Assembly: GCA_963769605.1 (NCBI GenBank)
Contig: CAVYML010000009.1
Span: 372,001 to 436,000 of the forward strand
Direction: 5' to 3'
Source of the DNA: Fen-1254 sp963769605
Lineage (GTDB): Bacteria; Bacteroidota; Ignavibacteria; UBA10030
DNA length: 64,000 nucleotides
The notes under the pieces were generated by a model. That model was not told where the DNA came from. It ran no database searches and worked only from the letters and a program-made list of their open reading frames with translations. A program made the translations under genes and the position numbers. Of the stretch, positions 1 through 9,700 are shown piece by piece; positions within the stretch are counted from its first letter, which is position 1; the number at the start of each line of letters is the position of its first letter.

Positions 1-2222
1 TAAGCACCCATAAATTGGACGTTCTCGTTTATTTTATATTTAATATTTATTGAAGGGAAAAAATCTGCGTGAACAGCATCGATTGTTCTCCATGCCGGTA
101 TCCTATAGACACCATTTTGGCTGCTGTTATTCGTATAAACACTATAGGCGCTATAATTACCTTTTACTTGTTCCCAGCGAACACCGGCAACTAATGATAA
201 ATCCGATCCCGCATTAAATTGTCCCATCACATAACCGGCGCCTAATTGTTCTTTTGCTTCCATATCGGAATTGTAGCTCTGAGCTCCATCTACCAACCAT
301 TGGTTTTGAGGTTCGTACGCCTGCCACTTTTGTCCGATGTTATACAGCAAACCTGAATCGTAACCCCACGAAGGCAATGGATATGCACCCTTGAGAAACT
401 TGGGTGCCGTATAATTAGACTGTATAAAATTCATTGCGGAAATTCCCCAATTGACGTCGAAAAAAGTATTATATGGGCCGGGATAATAGTGTTGTAAAAA
501 TGAACTAAATCTTTCTACGGGGCTCCAGGGGCCGCCTTCATACTGTATATCAAAGTATTCACTAAAACCATTGGTTACGCGGTCAAATTCGTGGTACTTA
601 CCGCCCAAAGATATCGTTCCCGATAAATAATCGGACACTCTGAATGGAATATGATAATCGAGCCTTACATCGTTTGAATTATCATTGAGAAAATTGTGCG
701 CATAATCTATATCCGGCATACACCAATGATTTTCATCGAGGAGAGGGTAAGAAGAGGCTATTAATGTTGAGATCGGCTGCGGCGGCTCGATTAGGAATGG
801 ATAGGGACCGTTTGGATTACTAAATGTGTTATTTTGCAGGGAATAAAATCCATAAATCGAATTATTGTAATCTGATTTTGTATAAGCATACGAAGCATCT
901 AATTCAGTACCGGCAAATTTAAACTTAGCCTGCAGCGCATGTGTCCTTTCTTCTGTTGTAAAGTCTTGAATAGTATAAATGCTGCTAAAGAGGTCTACAT
1001 TGTGCATACCGTACAATTCATCAAAATCCATTGTAAAATCAAACCTCGCGTCATGATCTTTTTTCTGTGTGTAGATAGTAAAGAATTTAAGATCAACCAA
1101 GTCCGATTCATAGTCTAATACAACACTTCCGCCATATTTTTTCCGGTCCAAATTATCTACCGTAAATCTGGCATTCTCGGGATAAATTGCAGGACTATAG
1201 ACTACACCGTTGAATACCATAGGTGAAAGTGTTACACCGGCATAGCCTGCATTAAATTGCTGCGAAGGGAGCGATTTATCTTCAGCATTCAATTGCACAC
1301 GCACGCCAATCGCATCATCGAAAAACCTGTCGCTTATACTCCCCGTTGCTTTATAGTTTTTCCAGTTTGATGCCAAATCATTATAACCGCCATCGACTTT
1401 AAGGTCGGAATGCAGGTCTGATTGAGCTTCTCGCAAGGTTAGGTTTACGGTTCCTCCGATTGCGTCTGCATCCATATTCGGCATCAATGATTTTGAAACT
1501 TCTACATCCGATACCATGTCGTCGGTTAGCATGCTCAAATCAATGCTTCGATCGGAATAATTGCTCGATCCATTGTTTGAATTCGCAGCGGCAAGTCCGC
1601 CGCTCGTTGAAACCATCGGTATTCCTTGGATGGTAACATTATTGAATTGAGGCGACATACCGCGAATGACAACCTGATTGGCTTCACCGTTTTGTCGGTT
1701 CAACGTGACACCGGGAAGTCTGCCTAATGATTCTGCTAAATTTGGATCCAGCATTTCCTGCATCTTCTCGGATGAGACCACATTATTAACATTAGAAGAT
1801 GCAAGCTGTTTATAAATTGCTGCACACTGGCCTCTTGGATAACCATTGTCCACTAAAATTTCTTGTCCTTCAATCGGTAGCGCCTTCAGTCGAAATTCTT
1901 TTTCGACAACGCCACTATCGGGAACAACTACTTGCTCCGTTATGGAAAAATACCCTATATATGAAATCTTCAATGTTTTTTCTCCGCTTGGTACGTCATG
2001 TATAATAAATTCACCATCAAGATTGGTATCAGTAGAATCACGAATGCTTGTGTCTAAAACTATTATCTTTACTCCGATAAGGGGATCGCCTGTCAATGAA
2101 TCTAAAATCTTTCCTTTGATAGTACCGGATCCGGCGGCAAAGAGTGATTGACCCCAAAATGCCGACATGGCCAATATGATTGAAAAACATTTTGCACGAA
2201 AACAATTTGTTCTTGTTTTCAT
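1..2222 (-). CDS. TonB-dependent outer-membrane receptor (3' end outside window)
   Basis: Read leftwards from ATG at 2222 with no stop to base 1, so about 740 residues of N-terminal sequence are present and the end of the barrel lies outside the window. A signal peptide (MKTRTNCFRAKCFSIILA, cleavage near LFA) is followed by a carboxypeptidase-like regulatory domain (GTIKGKILDSLTGDPLIGV, about residues 30-110), then a plug domain with SLGRLPGVTLNRQ and VVIRGMSPQFNNVTIQG, then beta-barrel strands. A ribosome binding site AAGGAGA lies just before the ATG. The plug pattern resembles the large receptors that import oligosaccharides or siderophores. The substrate cannot be told from sequence; the GH3 and GH2 genes upstream on the same strand make a sugar plausible. 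Confidence 0.88.
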   Translation of the reverse strand, partial: MKTRTNCFRAKCFSIILAMSAFWGQSLFAAGSGTIKGKILDSLTGDPLIGVKIIVLDTSIRDSTDTNLDGEFIIHDVPSGEKTLKISYIGYFSITEQVVVPDSGVVEKEFRLKALPIEGQEILVDNGYPRGQCAAIYKQLASSNVNNVVSSEKMQEMLDPNLAESLGRLPGVTLNRQNGEANQVVIRGMSPQFNNVTIQGIPMVSTSGGLAAANSNNGSSNYSDRSIDLSMLTDDMVSDVEVSKSLMPNMDADAIGGTVNLTLREAQSDLHSDLKVDGGYNDLASNWKNYKATGSISDRFFDDAIGVRVQLNAEDKSLPSQQFNAGYAGVTLSPMVFNGVVYSPAIYPENARFTVDNLDRKKYGGSVVLDYESDLVDLKFFTIYTQKKDHDARFDFTMDFDELYGMHNVDLFSSIYTIQDFTTEERTHALQAKFKFAGTELDASYAYTKSDYNNSIYGFYSLQNNTFSNPNGPYPFLIEPPQPISTLIASSYPLLDENHWCMPDIDYAHNFLNDNSNDVRLDYHIPFRVSDYLSGTISLGGKYHEFDRVTNGFSEYFDIQYEGGPWSPVERFSSFLQHYYPGPYNTFFDVNWGISAMNFIQSNYTAPKFLKGAYPLPSWGYDSGLLYNIGQKWQAYEPQNQWLVDGAQSYNSDMEAKEQLGAGYVMGQFNAGSDLSLVAGVRWEQVKGNYSAYSVYTNNSSQNGVYRIPAWRTIDAVHADFFPSINIKYKINENVQFMGA

Positions 2223-2529
2223 TTGGTGTCTCCTTCGATTTGCGTTATCTGTTCCCTCTATAAAACGATTATGTCGTCCTTCTTACCTATTTCTTATCAA
2301 TAACTTGTATCGTAGGTTCAAGTAAGCGCAAGTCTTCATATTGAACATCTCCATGTGAATAGATTCATTGCACAATATGCACTTCGCCCGAATCCACATA
2401 ATGATCCAGGATATGAATCTCTTTTTTGAGTTTTGTTTATACGTGCCCTGCATTGGTGGAGGAATGCTGCAAGAAAATAACAAATTGGCAATGAAATGTC
2501 AAATTTAACACATGTTCAAGACTGCGATT
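2223..2529. other. Intergenic region before the TonB receptor
   Basis: This is the gap between the GH3 gene and the TonB receptor, up to the palindromic repeat that begins at 2530. It probably holds the receptor promoter. I see no convincing coding sequence: the short open frames here lack ribosome binding sites and run across the palindrome. Confidence 0.4.
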
Positions 2530-2597
2530 CCCGCGACCACCCGCCAGAAGATGATGCAGGTCGGGTAAACCGGTCGCGGCTACAATATGATATTGGA
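2530..2597. repeat. Dispersed palindromic repeat, copy 1
   Basis: The 50-bp core (2530-2579) has arms CCGCGACC and GGTCGCGG with inner arms ACCCG and CGGGT, so it can fold into a hairpin. It matches the core at 8561-8610 in inverted orientation at 49 of 50 positions, and the similarity runs on through a GTCCAATATCA flank. It lies downstream of the GH3 stop codon. Confidence 0.8.
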
Positions 2598-2687
2598 CAT
2601 TGTCCGTGACGAACATTTTCAATGGGATGTCTAATTTTACGATTTTCAATTAGCGCTGGCATAAAATTTATGCCGCTCTTTCTTACC

Positions 2688-5027
2688 TTATTGAACCGTC
2701 AGCGTTATTTTTTGCTGATCCTGATCACGCGAAGAATTCCCTACCATTACATCGTACTCGCCGGGTTCGACCGTAAAGTTCATGTGAATATCCGTAAATG
2801 ATAATTTTTCGGGAGTGATATTCAATTCGACGGTTTTTGTTTCACCCGGCATTAAGTCTACTTTCACAAAATCCTTTAATTCTTTTATCGGCCGCGTGAC
2901 GCTTGCAACACGCTTATGAATATAAAGCTGAACAACTTCCTTCCCTTCCGACTTTCCGGTATTGGTAACATCGGCATAAACTTTTACAGATTCACTCTTC
3001 GCAATAACGTTCTTTGCCGGACGAACATTTCCGATCTTGAACGTGGTATAGCTTAATCCATAGCCGAAAGGATAGAGCGGATTGCTCTCATCAAAAATAT
3101 ATTCCCGGAAACGCGACGGTTTCCTGTTATAAAATACGGGAAGCTGACCTGAACTTGCCGGCAGCGAAATAGACAGCTTTGCGCTCGGGTTCACATCTCC
3201 GAAGAGAACATTGGCAACGGCGTAACCGGTTTCCTGCCCGAGATACCAGCATTCCAAAATCGCAGGAACAGTTTTTTGAATATATTCGAATGCGAGAGGA
3301 GTACCGCTGAATAAAAATACGACAACCGGCTTGCCGGTTTTTTGAATCGCCTCAACCAATTCATTCTGTGAAGAACGTAATTCCAAACTTGCGTTATCCC
3401 CGCGGTGATAATCGGCCCAGGCTTCCCGCTGCATTTCTTTTTGAGCGCCGAGAAAGAGGATTACGATATCGCTCTGTTCAGCAACCTTTACAGCTTCCTG
3501 AATCCTTAAAGTATTGGCCGCCGGATCTTCCAATCGAATCGTATCCGACGTACCATTGTCTTTTAAGAGTTTTACACCCTGGCTAAAGAGAATTTCAGTC
3601 TTATTACCGACTTTTTCTTTTATTCCTTGCAGCGGAGAAATCAAATGTTTCGGAACGTTGGCATAGTTGCCGTTATCCGCTCTGCCGGCATTGGGTCCGA
3701 TGACAGCAATTCTTTTATACCTGCTGCAATCGAGTGGAAGAAGCTGAGCATCGTTTTTTAAAAGCACGATAGCATTCTCAGCCATCTTCAAAGCCGTTTT
3801 TCTATGTTCCTCGCATCCCGCAAATTTTTCAGCTTCATCCGGATCCACATAAGGATTGTCGAATAAGCCTAAATCGAATTTAATTTTAAGAATTCTGCGT
3901 ACTGCTCTGTCGATAAGTTGAACATCGACTTTCCCCTGATTCACTAAACTTACCAGATGACTGTAGCATTGGATGGCGGGAAGATCAACATCGACGCCGG
4001 CATTCAGTGCAAGAATAGCCGCTTCATCTTCATTTCCGGCAACATGGTGAGACTCGATAAGCCCGGGAATTCCGAACCAATCCGATACGACTATTCCGTC
4101 GAAACCCCATTGATTTCGCAGCACATCTGTAAGAAGCCATTTATTCGCGTGGGATGGTACTCCATTTATTTCATTATACGAAGCCATGACAGCTTGCACT
4201 TTTGCTTCCGTGACACAGGCTTTGAACGGCTGTAAAAGAATGTCCCGCAATGTTCTGTCGTCGGCGACCGAAGGTGCGATATTCCTTCCCCCTTCGTGAC
4301 TGCCGTGACCGGCAAAATGTTTTAATGTTGCTGCAACATGATATTTGCTGTTGAGTTCAACCGGATAACCCTGGAATCCCGTAACCGCAGCAACTCCCAT
4401 ACGCGATGCTAAATAAGGATCTTCGCCGTATGTTTCTTCGGTTCTGCCCCATCGGGGATCGCGTCCCAGATCGACAACCGGAGCAAGCACTTCGTGCGTA
4501 CCTCTTGTGCGTGCTTCCTTTGCCGCCTCCGTAAAAACTTTATGAACCAATTCCGGATCGAAACTCCCCGCAAGGGCGAGAGGCGTCGGATAATTCGTTG
4601 CGTCTGCGCCGTTGAAACCATGCAGCGATTCTTCATGGAACATGATAGGAATTCCAAGCCGGCTCTTTTCGATAAAGAATTTTTGAATTTTGTTCGTCAG
4701 TTCGGCATGCGCGCGCGGTTTGCGGCTTATCGAATGACTGAAGGATGGCACTGAATATTGACCAAGTCCGTTTTTTACGGTTTGCATATTGAGCGCGGAA
4801 TCGCCGATTCCCTGAACGACAAGTTTTTCCATATCAAATTCAAGGTTCATACATGTCATCTGGGCGACTTTTTCTTCCAAAGTCATTCTTCCCAGAAGAT
4901 CCTCGACTCTTTTTTCTACAGGCTGAGCGGCATCTTTATAAACCGGTTTTGTGCCGCTTTGGTTTTGAGCATTCATCATATTGAGAATAATAAGAAAAGA
5001 AAAAATGAGTAATAATGGTTTTTTCAT
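2688..5027 (-). CDS. bglX: GH3 beta-glucosidase (BglX-like), periplasmic
   Basis: This 779-residue protein has a signal peptide ending near NAQ, a GH3 N-terminal TIM-barrel domain (about 40-380), a GH3 C-terminal domain (about 415-640) and a fibronectin-III-like tail ending EPGEYDVMVGNSS. The catalytic nucleophile is Asp316 in VVSDWFG. KHFAGHG and DPRWGRTEETYGEDP are typical substrate-pocket motifs. The family removes terminal beta-linked glucose, sometimes xylose, from oligosaccharides. The length and domain order match BglX. It lies about 160 bp downstream of a GH2 gene on the same strand, with a large hairpin between them, so the two may share transcription. Symbol by similarity only. Confidence 0.88.
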   Translation of the reverse strand: MKKPLLLIFSFLIILNMMNAQNQSGTKPVYKDAAQPVEKRVEDLLGRMTLEEKVAQMTCMNLEFDMEKLVVQGIGDSALNMQTVKNGLGQYSVPSFSHSISRKPRAHAELTNKIQKFFIEKSRLGIPIMFHEESLHGFNGADATNYPTPLALAGSFDPELVHKVFTEAAKEARTRGTHEVLAPVVDLGRDPRWGRTEETYGEDPYLASRMGVAAVTGFQGYPVELNSKYHVAATLKHFAGHGSHEGGRNIAPSVADDRTLRDILLQPFKACVTEAKVQAVMASYNEINGVPSHANKWLLTDVLRNQWGFDGIVVSDWFGIPGLIESHHVAGNEDEAAILALNAGVDVDLPAIQCYSHLVSLVNQGKVDVQLIDRAVRRILKIKFDLGLFDNPYVDPDEAEKFAGCEEHRKTALKMAENAIVLLKNDAQLLPLDCSRYKRIAVIGPNAGRADNGNYANVPKHLISPLQGIKEKVGNKTEILFSQGVKLLKDNGTSDTIRLEDPAANTLRIQEAVKVAEQSDIVILFLGAQKEMQREAWADYHRGDNASLELRSSQNELVEAIQKTGKPVVVFLFSGTPLAFEYIQKTVPAILECWYLGQETGYAVANVLFGDVNPSAKLSISLPASSGQLPVFYNRKPSRFREYIFDESNPLYPFGYGLSYTTFKIGNVRPAKNVIAKSESVKVYADVTNTGKSEGKEVVQLYIHKRVASVTRPIKELKDFVKVDLMPGETKTVELNITPEKLSFTDIHMNFTVEPGEYDVMVGNSSRDQDQQKITLTVQ

Positions 5028-5128
5028 ACGTGCTCCATTCTGGATAATAATATGTAACTCATTGTGTCATTAAATGATTATAATCTCCATTTAAAAGAGC
5101 TAACTCCGGCCAAAAAATAAGTTCATCA

Positions 5129-5185
5129 GTAGGGTAGGCATTCCTGCCTGCCATGAAAAGCGACAAACAGGAATGTTTGTCCTAC
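5129..5185. repeat. 57-bp hairpin after the GH2 stop codon
   Basis: The left arm (GTAGGGTAGGCATTCCTG...) pairs with the right arm (...CAGGAATGTTTGTCCTAC) over about 24 bp. Most imperfect pairs are G-T or C-A, that is, transitions. The right end sits 2 bp from the stop of the GH2 gene (5188). The arm GTAGGACAAACATTCCTGTT recurs with one change at 31552, so this belongs to a dispersed family. It may act as a terminator or mRNA-stabilising stem. Confidence 0.7.
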
Positions 5186-5187
5186 TG

Positions 5188-7956
5188 TTACTCGTTTCTT
5201 CCAACCGTCATATTTATTTTCTGCACCGCACAATTGAAACCTGATACTTCAAAATGTATGCTCTGAGGCAAGTGATCAAGATCTTTACTATTGAGTTTTA
5301 CGGAAATGATTTTTATCTCGCCGGGCATTAAGGAAATATAATTATCGTCATATAAAGTCCTGAGTTCATCTGACTCTTCGGCCATTCTGATGCGGATAAA
5401 GAATGCCGGTCGATTTGCAGTGTTGGAAATCCGGAGCGTGTTCGTTCCGGTTCCGTTTTTTCCCACAACGATCACCGGATTAGATGGTTCAGCCTTCAGC
5501 GATACTCGAGGGGTCTTGTTGAGTTCTGCAAAAATATTTTGATAGTCTATCCTGCCTGTCCCGCTTACAGCAATCGGATACAATGCATCCGATATTTTTT
5601 CTCCGGACGCATCCTTGAGCTCAACCGAAACGAAGAATGTTTTTCCTTTCAGAGAATCCGGAATCAGATATTCAATCCCGCTGATTTTTGCTGAACAATT
5701 TGCCCCGGTTGCCACTAACCCGGTTTTTTCAGCCAGTATCCTTCCTTCACAACTTATCAATTTTGCAAGATAAGTCAAATCTTTTAAAGGACTTTGTGTA
5801 TCGTTCAAGAGATATATATCCGCTTTGAAAGTTTCACCTGTAAGCCATAAATAACGCTCGTAATCTGCGGAAATATGGATGGGACGTGATGCGCGTTTTA
5901 AAAAATAATAGGACGGCTTGGGAGTACCGTACCAATCCACAAGCGACCAGGAGAGACACGGCCAGATATCATTGTACTGCCATACAAGAAAGCCGCTGTT
6001 CCGGAATTTATTCGACCGGCAGAATTCCATATCGTATTCATTTCCTAGCGCCTGATACAACTGGCCTCTCGTTATGAATTCATCTATACCGCACGACTCG
6101 CCGAATTCATTTGCATAGCGAAACAGTTTGTTCAGGTGGTTGAAGCGGTCGCTCGATTCGCCATGATATTCAATGAACGTCGTATCGGGCGGCCATAACA
6201 AATTCTGAGGCGTGAATTTGATGTAGTTTTCAAAAACCGGAGGCGCATTGAGTCCGGCCTCACTGCGGAACGGACGAACAATATGATATTTTGTATACGG
6301 CTCCATCTGATGCCAGACTCCCCAATAGTGATCATCACCCATATAAGGAGAAGCCCGATGGAACTCGCGCTGGGGATCCCGTCTTTTCAATAAATCAGCC
6401 AGATCGTCAATGACCGCTTTACTGCCTTTGTCATCCGGATCGAATTCATTTCCGCCGCACCAGAATGTAAGGCTTGGATGATTTCTTATACGCAATATCG
6501 CCGATTCGGCGCCATCTAAAAAATTCACGCGATCAATTTTCGAAAAATTCCTATTGCTCAAAAATTCCTGCCATGCAAGAATGCCGTACTCGTCGCACAG
6601 TTCATAGAAGTCATCCGTTTCATATAATCCTCCGCCCCAGACACGCAGTAAATTAAAATTTGCGTCTTTGAAAAGTCTCAACAATCGATCATACCTGCCG
6701 CGGTCAAGCCTGAGCAGTTGATCCACAGGAATCCAGTTTCCTCCTTTGGCAAACATCTTTATCCCGTTTACCTGGAATGTCCAGGGATACGAGCCCGCGG
6801 CATTTCCCAGATGATGAGCGTCTCCCAGGTCGTTTCCCATTGTTTTGAGAAATTCCTCGATGTTCTCGTTTTCGACTAATTTCAGTTCGCGAATGCCGAA
6901 CTGAGTTGCTTTGCAATCCGATTCTTTTTGATTTTCCGAAACCGATGTATTCAGGATATAGAGATTTTGTTCACCCATTCCATTAGGCCACCAGAGTTTT
7001 GGGTCATTCACTTTAACATCGAAATTCAAAGTTCTGGTCTCACCCGGATTGAGGTTAACCGATTGTTTAAATTCTCCGGCCTTGCGCTGCGATTTCTTTT
7101 CCGTGATGAAGCCGGAGATCTGAGCGACGACTGATTTATCCGAAACATTCTGAATGTCAAATTCAATATTACATACAGCTTGATGAGCGGACGGAATTTG
7201 ACAACGAATATAGGGATTGTTTATTCTTACGGGACCCGTAATACGGAGTTTGATAGGCTGCCATAATCCGATACCAACACAATGAGGACCCCAATCCCAG
7301 CCGTACATGCATTGAGCAATTGAATACATTTGATCACGCGGAGTCCGCCATGTAAGTCCGCGTGCCATCGTATTTGCCCATGAATCCGGCGGCGCTTCTA
7401 AACGTACTGCTATACTATTCTCCCGCCCGTACTTTAGACCGCCGGAGACATCAAAAGACCTGGGATTCAACATTCCTTTAAGATCTCCGATGCGCTTGCT
7501 GTTAAGCCAGAATTCACCCTGAAAGGATGCGCCTTCAAACACCAGATCAATAAATTTTCCTTTAAGATCCGCATCAATTGGAAATTTTTTAAAGAACCAC
7601 CATTCTTTCTGTTCGACCCAGAGAGATTTTTCGTTATCATAGCCGATGTATGGATCCGGAATTTCACCTGCTTGAAGCAATGCAGTCCTTACAGTTCCGG
7701 GGACATTACAAGGCAGGCAATCCTTCGGTTCCATACCGGGCAGATATACTTCCTTTTGGTATCCAACACCGCGTGTAAAGTCCCTCATCAGCCAGGCGCC
7801 GCTGAGGTCAATTATTTTCTTTGTATCCGGTATTTCCTTGTTCATATCCTGACTTTTTGTTTGACCTGTCATTTTTTCCATGTTAGCAAAAAGAAGTAAG
7901 AAACAAAAGACGATTGAGATCTGAAGGATCATACTCGAGCGTAATTTTGTTTTCAT
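5188..7956 (-). CDS. GH2 beta-mannosidase-like glycosidase
   Basis: This 922-residue protein has a signal peptide, a GH2 sugar-binding domain (about 50-240, with MYGWDWGP), an Ig-like domain and a TIM-barrel catalytic domain (about 385-690). The acid/base is likely Glu504 in FWCGGNEFD and the nucleophile Glu566 in RPFRSEAGL. NLLRVWGGGLYE is typical of beta-mannosidases and exo-beta-glucosaminidases. The nucleophile context differs from the second GH2 enzyme (VSEYGFQ at 31773-34349), so the two probably differ in substrate; mannoside or glucosaminide cannot be settled here. A ribosome binding site AGAGGGA precedes the ATG. GH3 follows in the same direction. Confidence 0.85.
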   Translation of the reverse strand: MKTKLRSSMILQISIVFCFLLLFANMEKMTGQTKSQDMNKEIPDTKKIIDLSGAWLMRDFTRGVGYQKEVYLPGMEPKDCLPCNVPGTVRTALLQAGEIPDPYIGYDNEKSLWVEQKEWWFFKKFPIDADLKGKFIDLVFEGASFQGEFWLNSKRIGDLKGMLNPRSFDVSGGLKYGRENSIAVRLEAPPDSWANTMARGLTWRTPRDQMYSIAQCMYGWDWGPHCVGIGLWQPIKLRITGPVRINNPYIRCQIPSAHQAVCNIEFDIQNVSDKSVVAQISGFITEKKSQRKAGEFKQSVNLNPGETRTLNFDVKVNDPKLWWPNGMGEQNLYILNTSVSENQKESDCKATQFGIRELKLVENENIEEFLKTMGNDLGDAHHLGNAAGSYPWTFQVNGIKMFAKGGNWIPVDQLLRLDRGRYDRLLRLFKDANFNLLRVWGGGLYETDDFYELCDEYGILAWQEFLSNRNFSKIDRVNFLDGAESAILRIRNHPSLTFWCGGNEFDPDDKGSKAVIDDLADLLKRRDPQREFHRASPYMGDDHYWGVWHQMEPYTKYHIVRPFRSEAGLNAPPVFENYIKFTPQNLLWPPDTTFIEYHGESSDRFNHLNKLFRYANEFGESCGIDEFITRGQLYQALGNEYDMEFCRSNKFRNSGFLVWQYNDIWPCLSWSLVDWYGTPKPSYYFLKRASRPIHISADYERYLWLTGETFKADIYLLNDTQSPLKDLTYLAKLISCEGRILAEKTGLVATGANCSAKISGIEYLIPDSLKGKTFFVSVELKDASGEKISDALYPIAVSGTGRIDYQNIFAELNKTPRVSLKAEPSNPVIVVGKNGTGTNTLRISNTANRPAFFIRIRMAEESDELRTLYDDNYISLMPGEIKIISVKLNSKDLDHLPQSIHFEVSGFNCAVQKINMTVGRNE

Positions 7957-8019
7957 ATCGTTCCCTCTTGTTAAAAATAAAAAAAATGGAAATGCTGATC
8001 GGATTCATATATATAAAAC

Positions 8020-8469
8020 TCACTCTCCCGTTTCGATTTGTTCAACCGCTCTGAGTACAATCTCCAGATCGGTGACGCCTCTAAATCCGCTGAATCCGAC
8101 TGAAAGTTTAGAACCGTCTTTGAACGTGACCGGTTGTCCGCCTTCCCATCCGATAAAATCCGGTTTATTGATACCTGCAAGTCCCTCTGAAATTTCGCCG
8201 CTGTAAACCTTCTTTTCATATTCTCCAGTTTTCATTCCAGTTAGCCAAACCTGACTTGCCTTTATCCATGCTATTCGGAAAGATTCGCGTGCACGTATCT
8301 TGTTATTGTTGACAAACAGCTTTCCGAATATTCCGCCGGATTCATCGATAATACAAACGGCAACGTTGCCATTGGATACAGCCCTATCTTCTTCCCTTTT
8401 CATGATAACAGGAACCAATTCGTCGAGTTTCCCGATAAGCCGGTCAATGCGTTCCTTGGATTTGTTCAT
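8020..8469 (-). CDS. GlcG/HbpS-like (DUF336-type) protein
   Basis: This 149-residue cytoplasmic protein starts at an ATG preceded by TTGGAG. Residues about 55-145 resemble the GlcG/HbpS fold: ARESFRIAWIKASQVWLTG in the middle and DGSKLSVGFSGFRGVTDLEI near the end. Family members bind haem or small molecules, or sit beside oxidative enzymes as accessory proteins, and the role here is unknown. It ends about 60 bp before the GH2 gene on the same strand and could be cotranscribed with it. Confidence 0.6.
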   Translation of the reverse strand: MNKSKERIDRLIGKLDELVPVIMKREEDRAVSNGNVAVCIIDESGGIFGKLFVNNNKIRARESFRIAWIKASQVWLTGMKTGEYEKKVYSGEISEGLAGINKPDFIGWEGGQPVTFKDGSKLSVGFSGFRGVTDLEIVLRAVEQIETGE

Positions 8470-8540
8470 TTTTTAAACTCCAATTTATTTTGCAATGATA
8501 ATATTTTAAAGATTTGGTCCTAAAAACAATTGGTACTCAG

Positions 8541-8664
8541 CGTCCAATATCAGTCTGTAGCCGCGACCGGTTTACCCGACCTGCATCATCTTTTGGCGGG
8601 TGGTCGCGGGATGCTCCGACACCACCTCGCCCGCCGCAGGAGGGCGGTGTCGGCTGCAGAATAT
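8541..8664. repeat. Dispersed palindromic repeat, copy 2 (double hairpin)
   Basis: The core 8561-8610 is nearly identical, inverted, to the copy at 2530-2579. A second hairpin follows at once (CCGACACC ... GGTGTCGG, about 8616-8653). The whole unit is bracketed by CTGTAGCC and GGCTGCAG, which are themselves complementary. It lies in the 416-bp gap downstream of the metallophosphoesterase. I see no gene in that gap. Confidence 0.8.
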
Positions 8665-8799
8665 CGTTGCGATAATTTAATCTACAAATATAAAACTCGC
8701 GCTGAATAGCCACAATAATTGTTATCATTCAATCCCCCTCTTATAAAAATGGAGATTATTTTTAATGTTTCACTATCATGTTATGTAGTAATTCTTTTT

Positions 8800-8831
8800 T
8801 TAACTTAGTAAAAAGTAAATTATGGAGCAAA
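8800..8831 (-). promoter_or_regulatory. Bacteroidota-type promoter candidate
   Basis: On the minus strand TTTG is followed after 20 bases by TAAGTTAA, close to the Bacteroidota TTTG / TAnnTTTG pattern. The stretch strongly resembles the one at 12574-12607, spacer included. The next gene leftwards is the GlcG-like gene, about 330 bp away, with the palindrome in between, so the target is uncertain. Confidence 0.4.
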
Positions 8832-8885
8832 GGAAACAATAGAGCTTCAAATTGAGAAAAGAAGGGAAAGCTGGTATCCTATCCT

Positions 8886-9587
8886 TTATATTCCGAGCAT
8901 TAATCGGACTCCAAGTTCCCGAGGTAATCCGGCTTTGAAAATTTTTTCAGCTGCCTGTTCAATGCTATATTCAGAGCGGATCAATCTATAGTTCCAGGTC
9001 GATGAATCGAAGATACCGAAGGCAAGCATCGGATTCCCATCCCGAGGCTGGCCGACACTGCCGACATTGATCAGGAATCGTTCTTCTCTTGTGATGGATT
9101 TTACCCTGTGATGCTGTGAGAAAATTCCGGGAATATGTGTATGACCGATGAAGCAGAGTCTTTCGTCAAAATTCTGAATGGCAAATGCAGCATCTTCAAT
9201 ATCGACTATATAATTCCACAATTCGGGAGAACTCGGGGATGAATGGACAAAAAGGATGTTCTCCCTCCGCCCGACCATTGACAGCGATGACAACAGCGCT
9301 CGGCTCTCGTCTGTTAATTGTTCGGAGGTCCACAGTAATGCGTTCAAAGCAAGAGGATTAAAATCATCAGTTAGCGAGGGATGCAAAACAGCCCTATCGT
9401 GGTTGCCGAGAATTATTGTTGAGCAGCGTGAACGGACAATGTCGACGCATTCGTTTGGATCGGCGCCATATCCCACAATATCACCAAGACAAATGATTTC
9501 ATCGACTTTCTCCTTATCGATGATCTCGAATGCTTTCTGAATGGCCTCAAGGTTCGAGTGAATATCGGAAATAATTGCATATTTCAT
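8886..9587 (-). CDS. Calcineurin-like metallophosphoesterase
   Basis: This 233-residue protein carries the full metal-binding set of the family: DIH near residue 8, GDIVGYG near 35, GNHD near 80 and GHTH near 150. It resembles the YfcE/MJ0936-like group of small soluble phosphodiesterases, whose physiological substrates are mostly unknown. GGAG lies before the ATG. It follows the M16 protease gene by about 110 bp on the same strand and may be read through from it. No signal peptide is seen. Confidence 0.85.
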   Translation of the reverse strand: MKYAIISDIHSNLEAIQKAFEIIDKEKVDEIICLGDIVGYGADPNECVDIVRSRCSTIILGNHDRAVLHPSLTDDFNPLALNALLWTSEQLTDESRALLSSLSMVGRRENILFVHSSPSSPELWNYIVDIEDAAFAIQNFDERLCFIGHTHIPGIFSQHHRVKSITREERFLINVGSVGQPRDGNPMLAFGIFDSSTWNYRLIRSEYSIEQAAEKIFKAGLPRELGVRLMLGI

Positions 9588-9700
9588 ATACTCCGGCCTG
9601 CATATTCAGTATGAATCCGGAAGGCAACCGCTGAGAATAGCATGCAACAATTAGATATTGCTCCTCAGTCAAGATTGTGCATTGATAATCCGGCGCTGTA

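Noticed and set aside
5188..8469. A complete polysaccharide utilisation locus of SusC/SusD type
   Set aside because: A TonB receptor, GH2 and GH3 genes are adjacent, but no SusD-type gene or endo-mannanase is in the window, so only a partial resemblance is supported.
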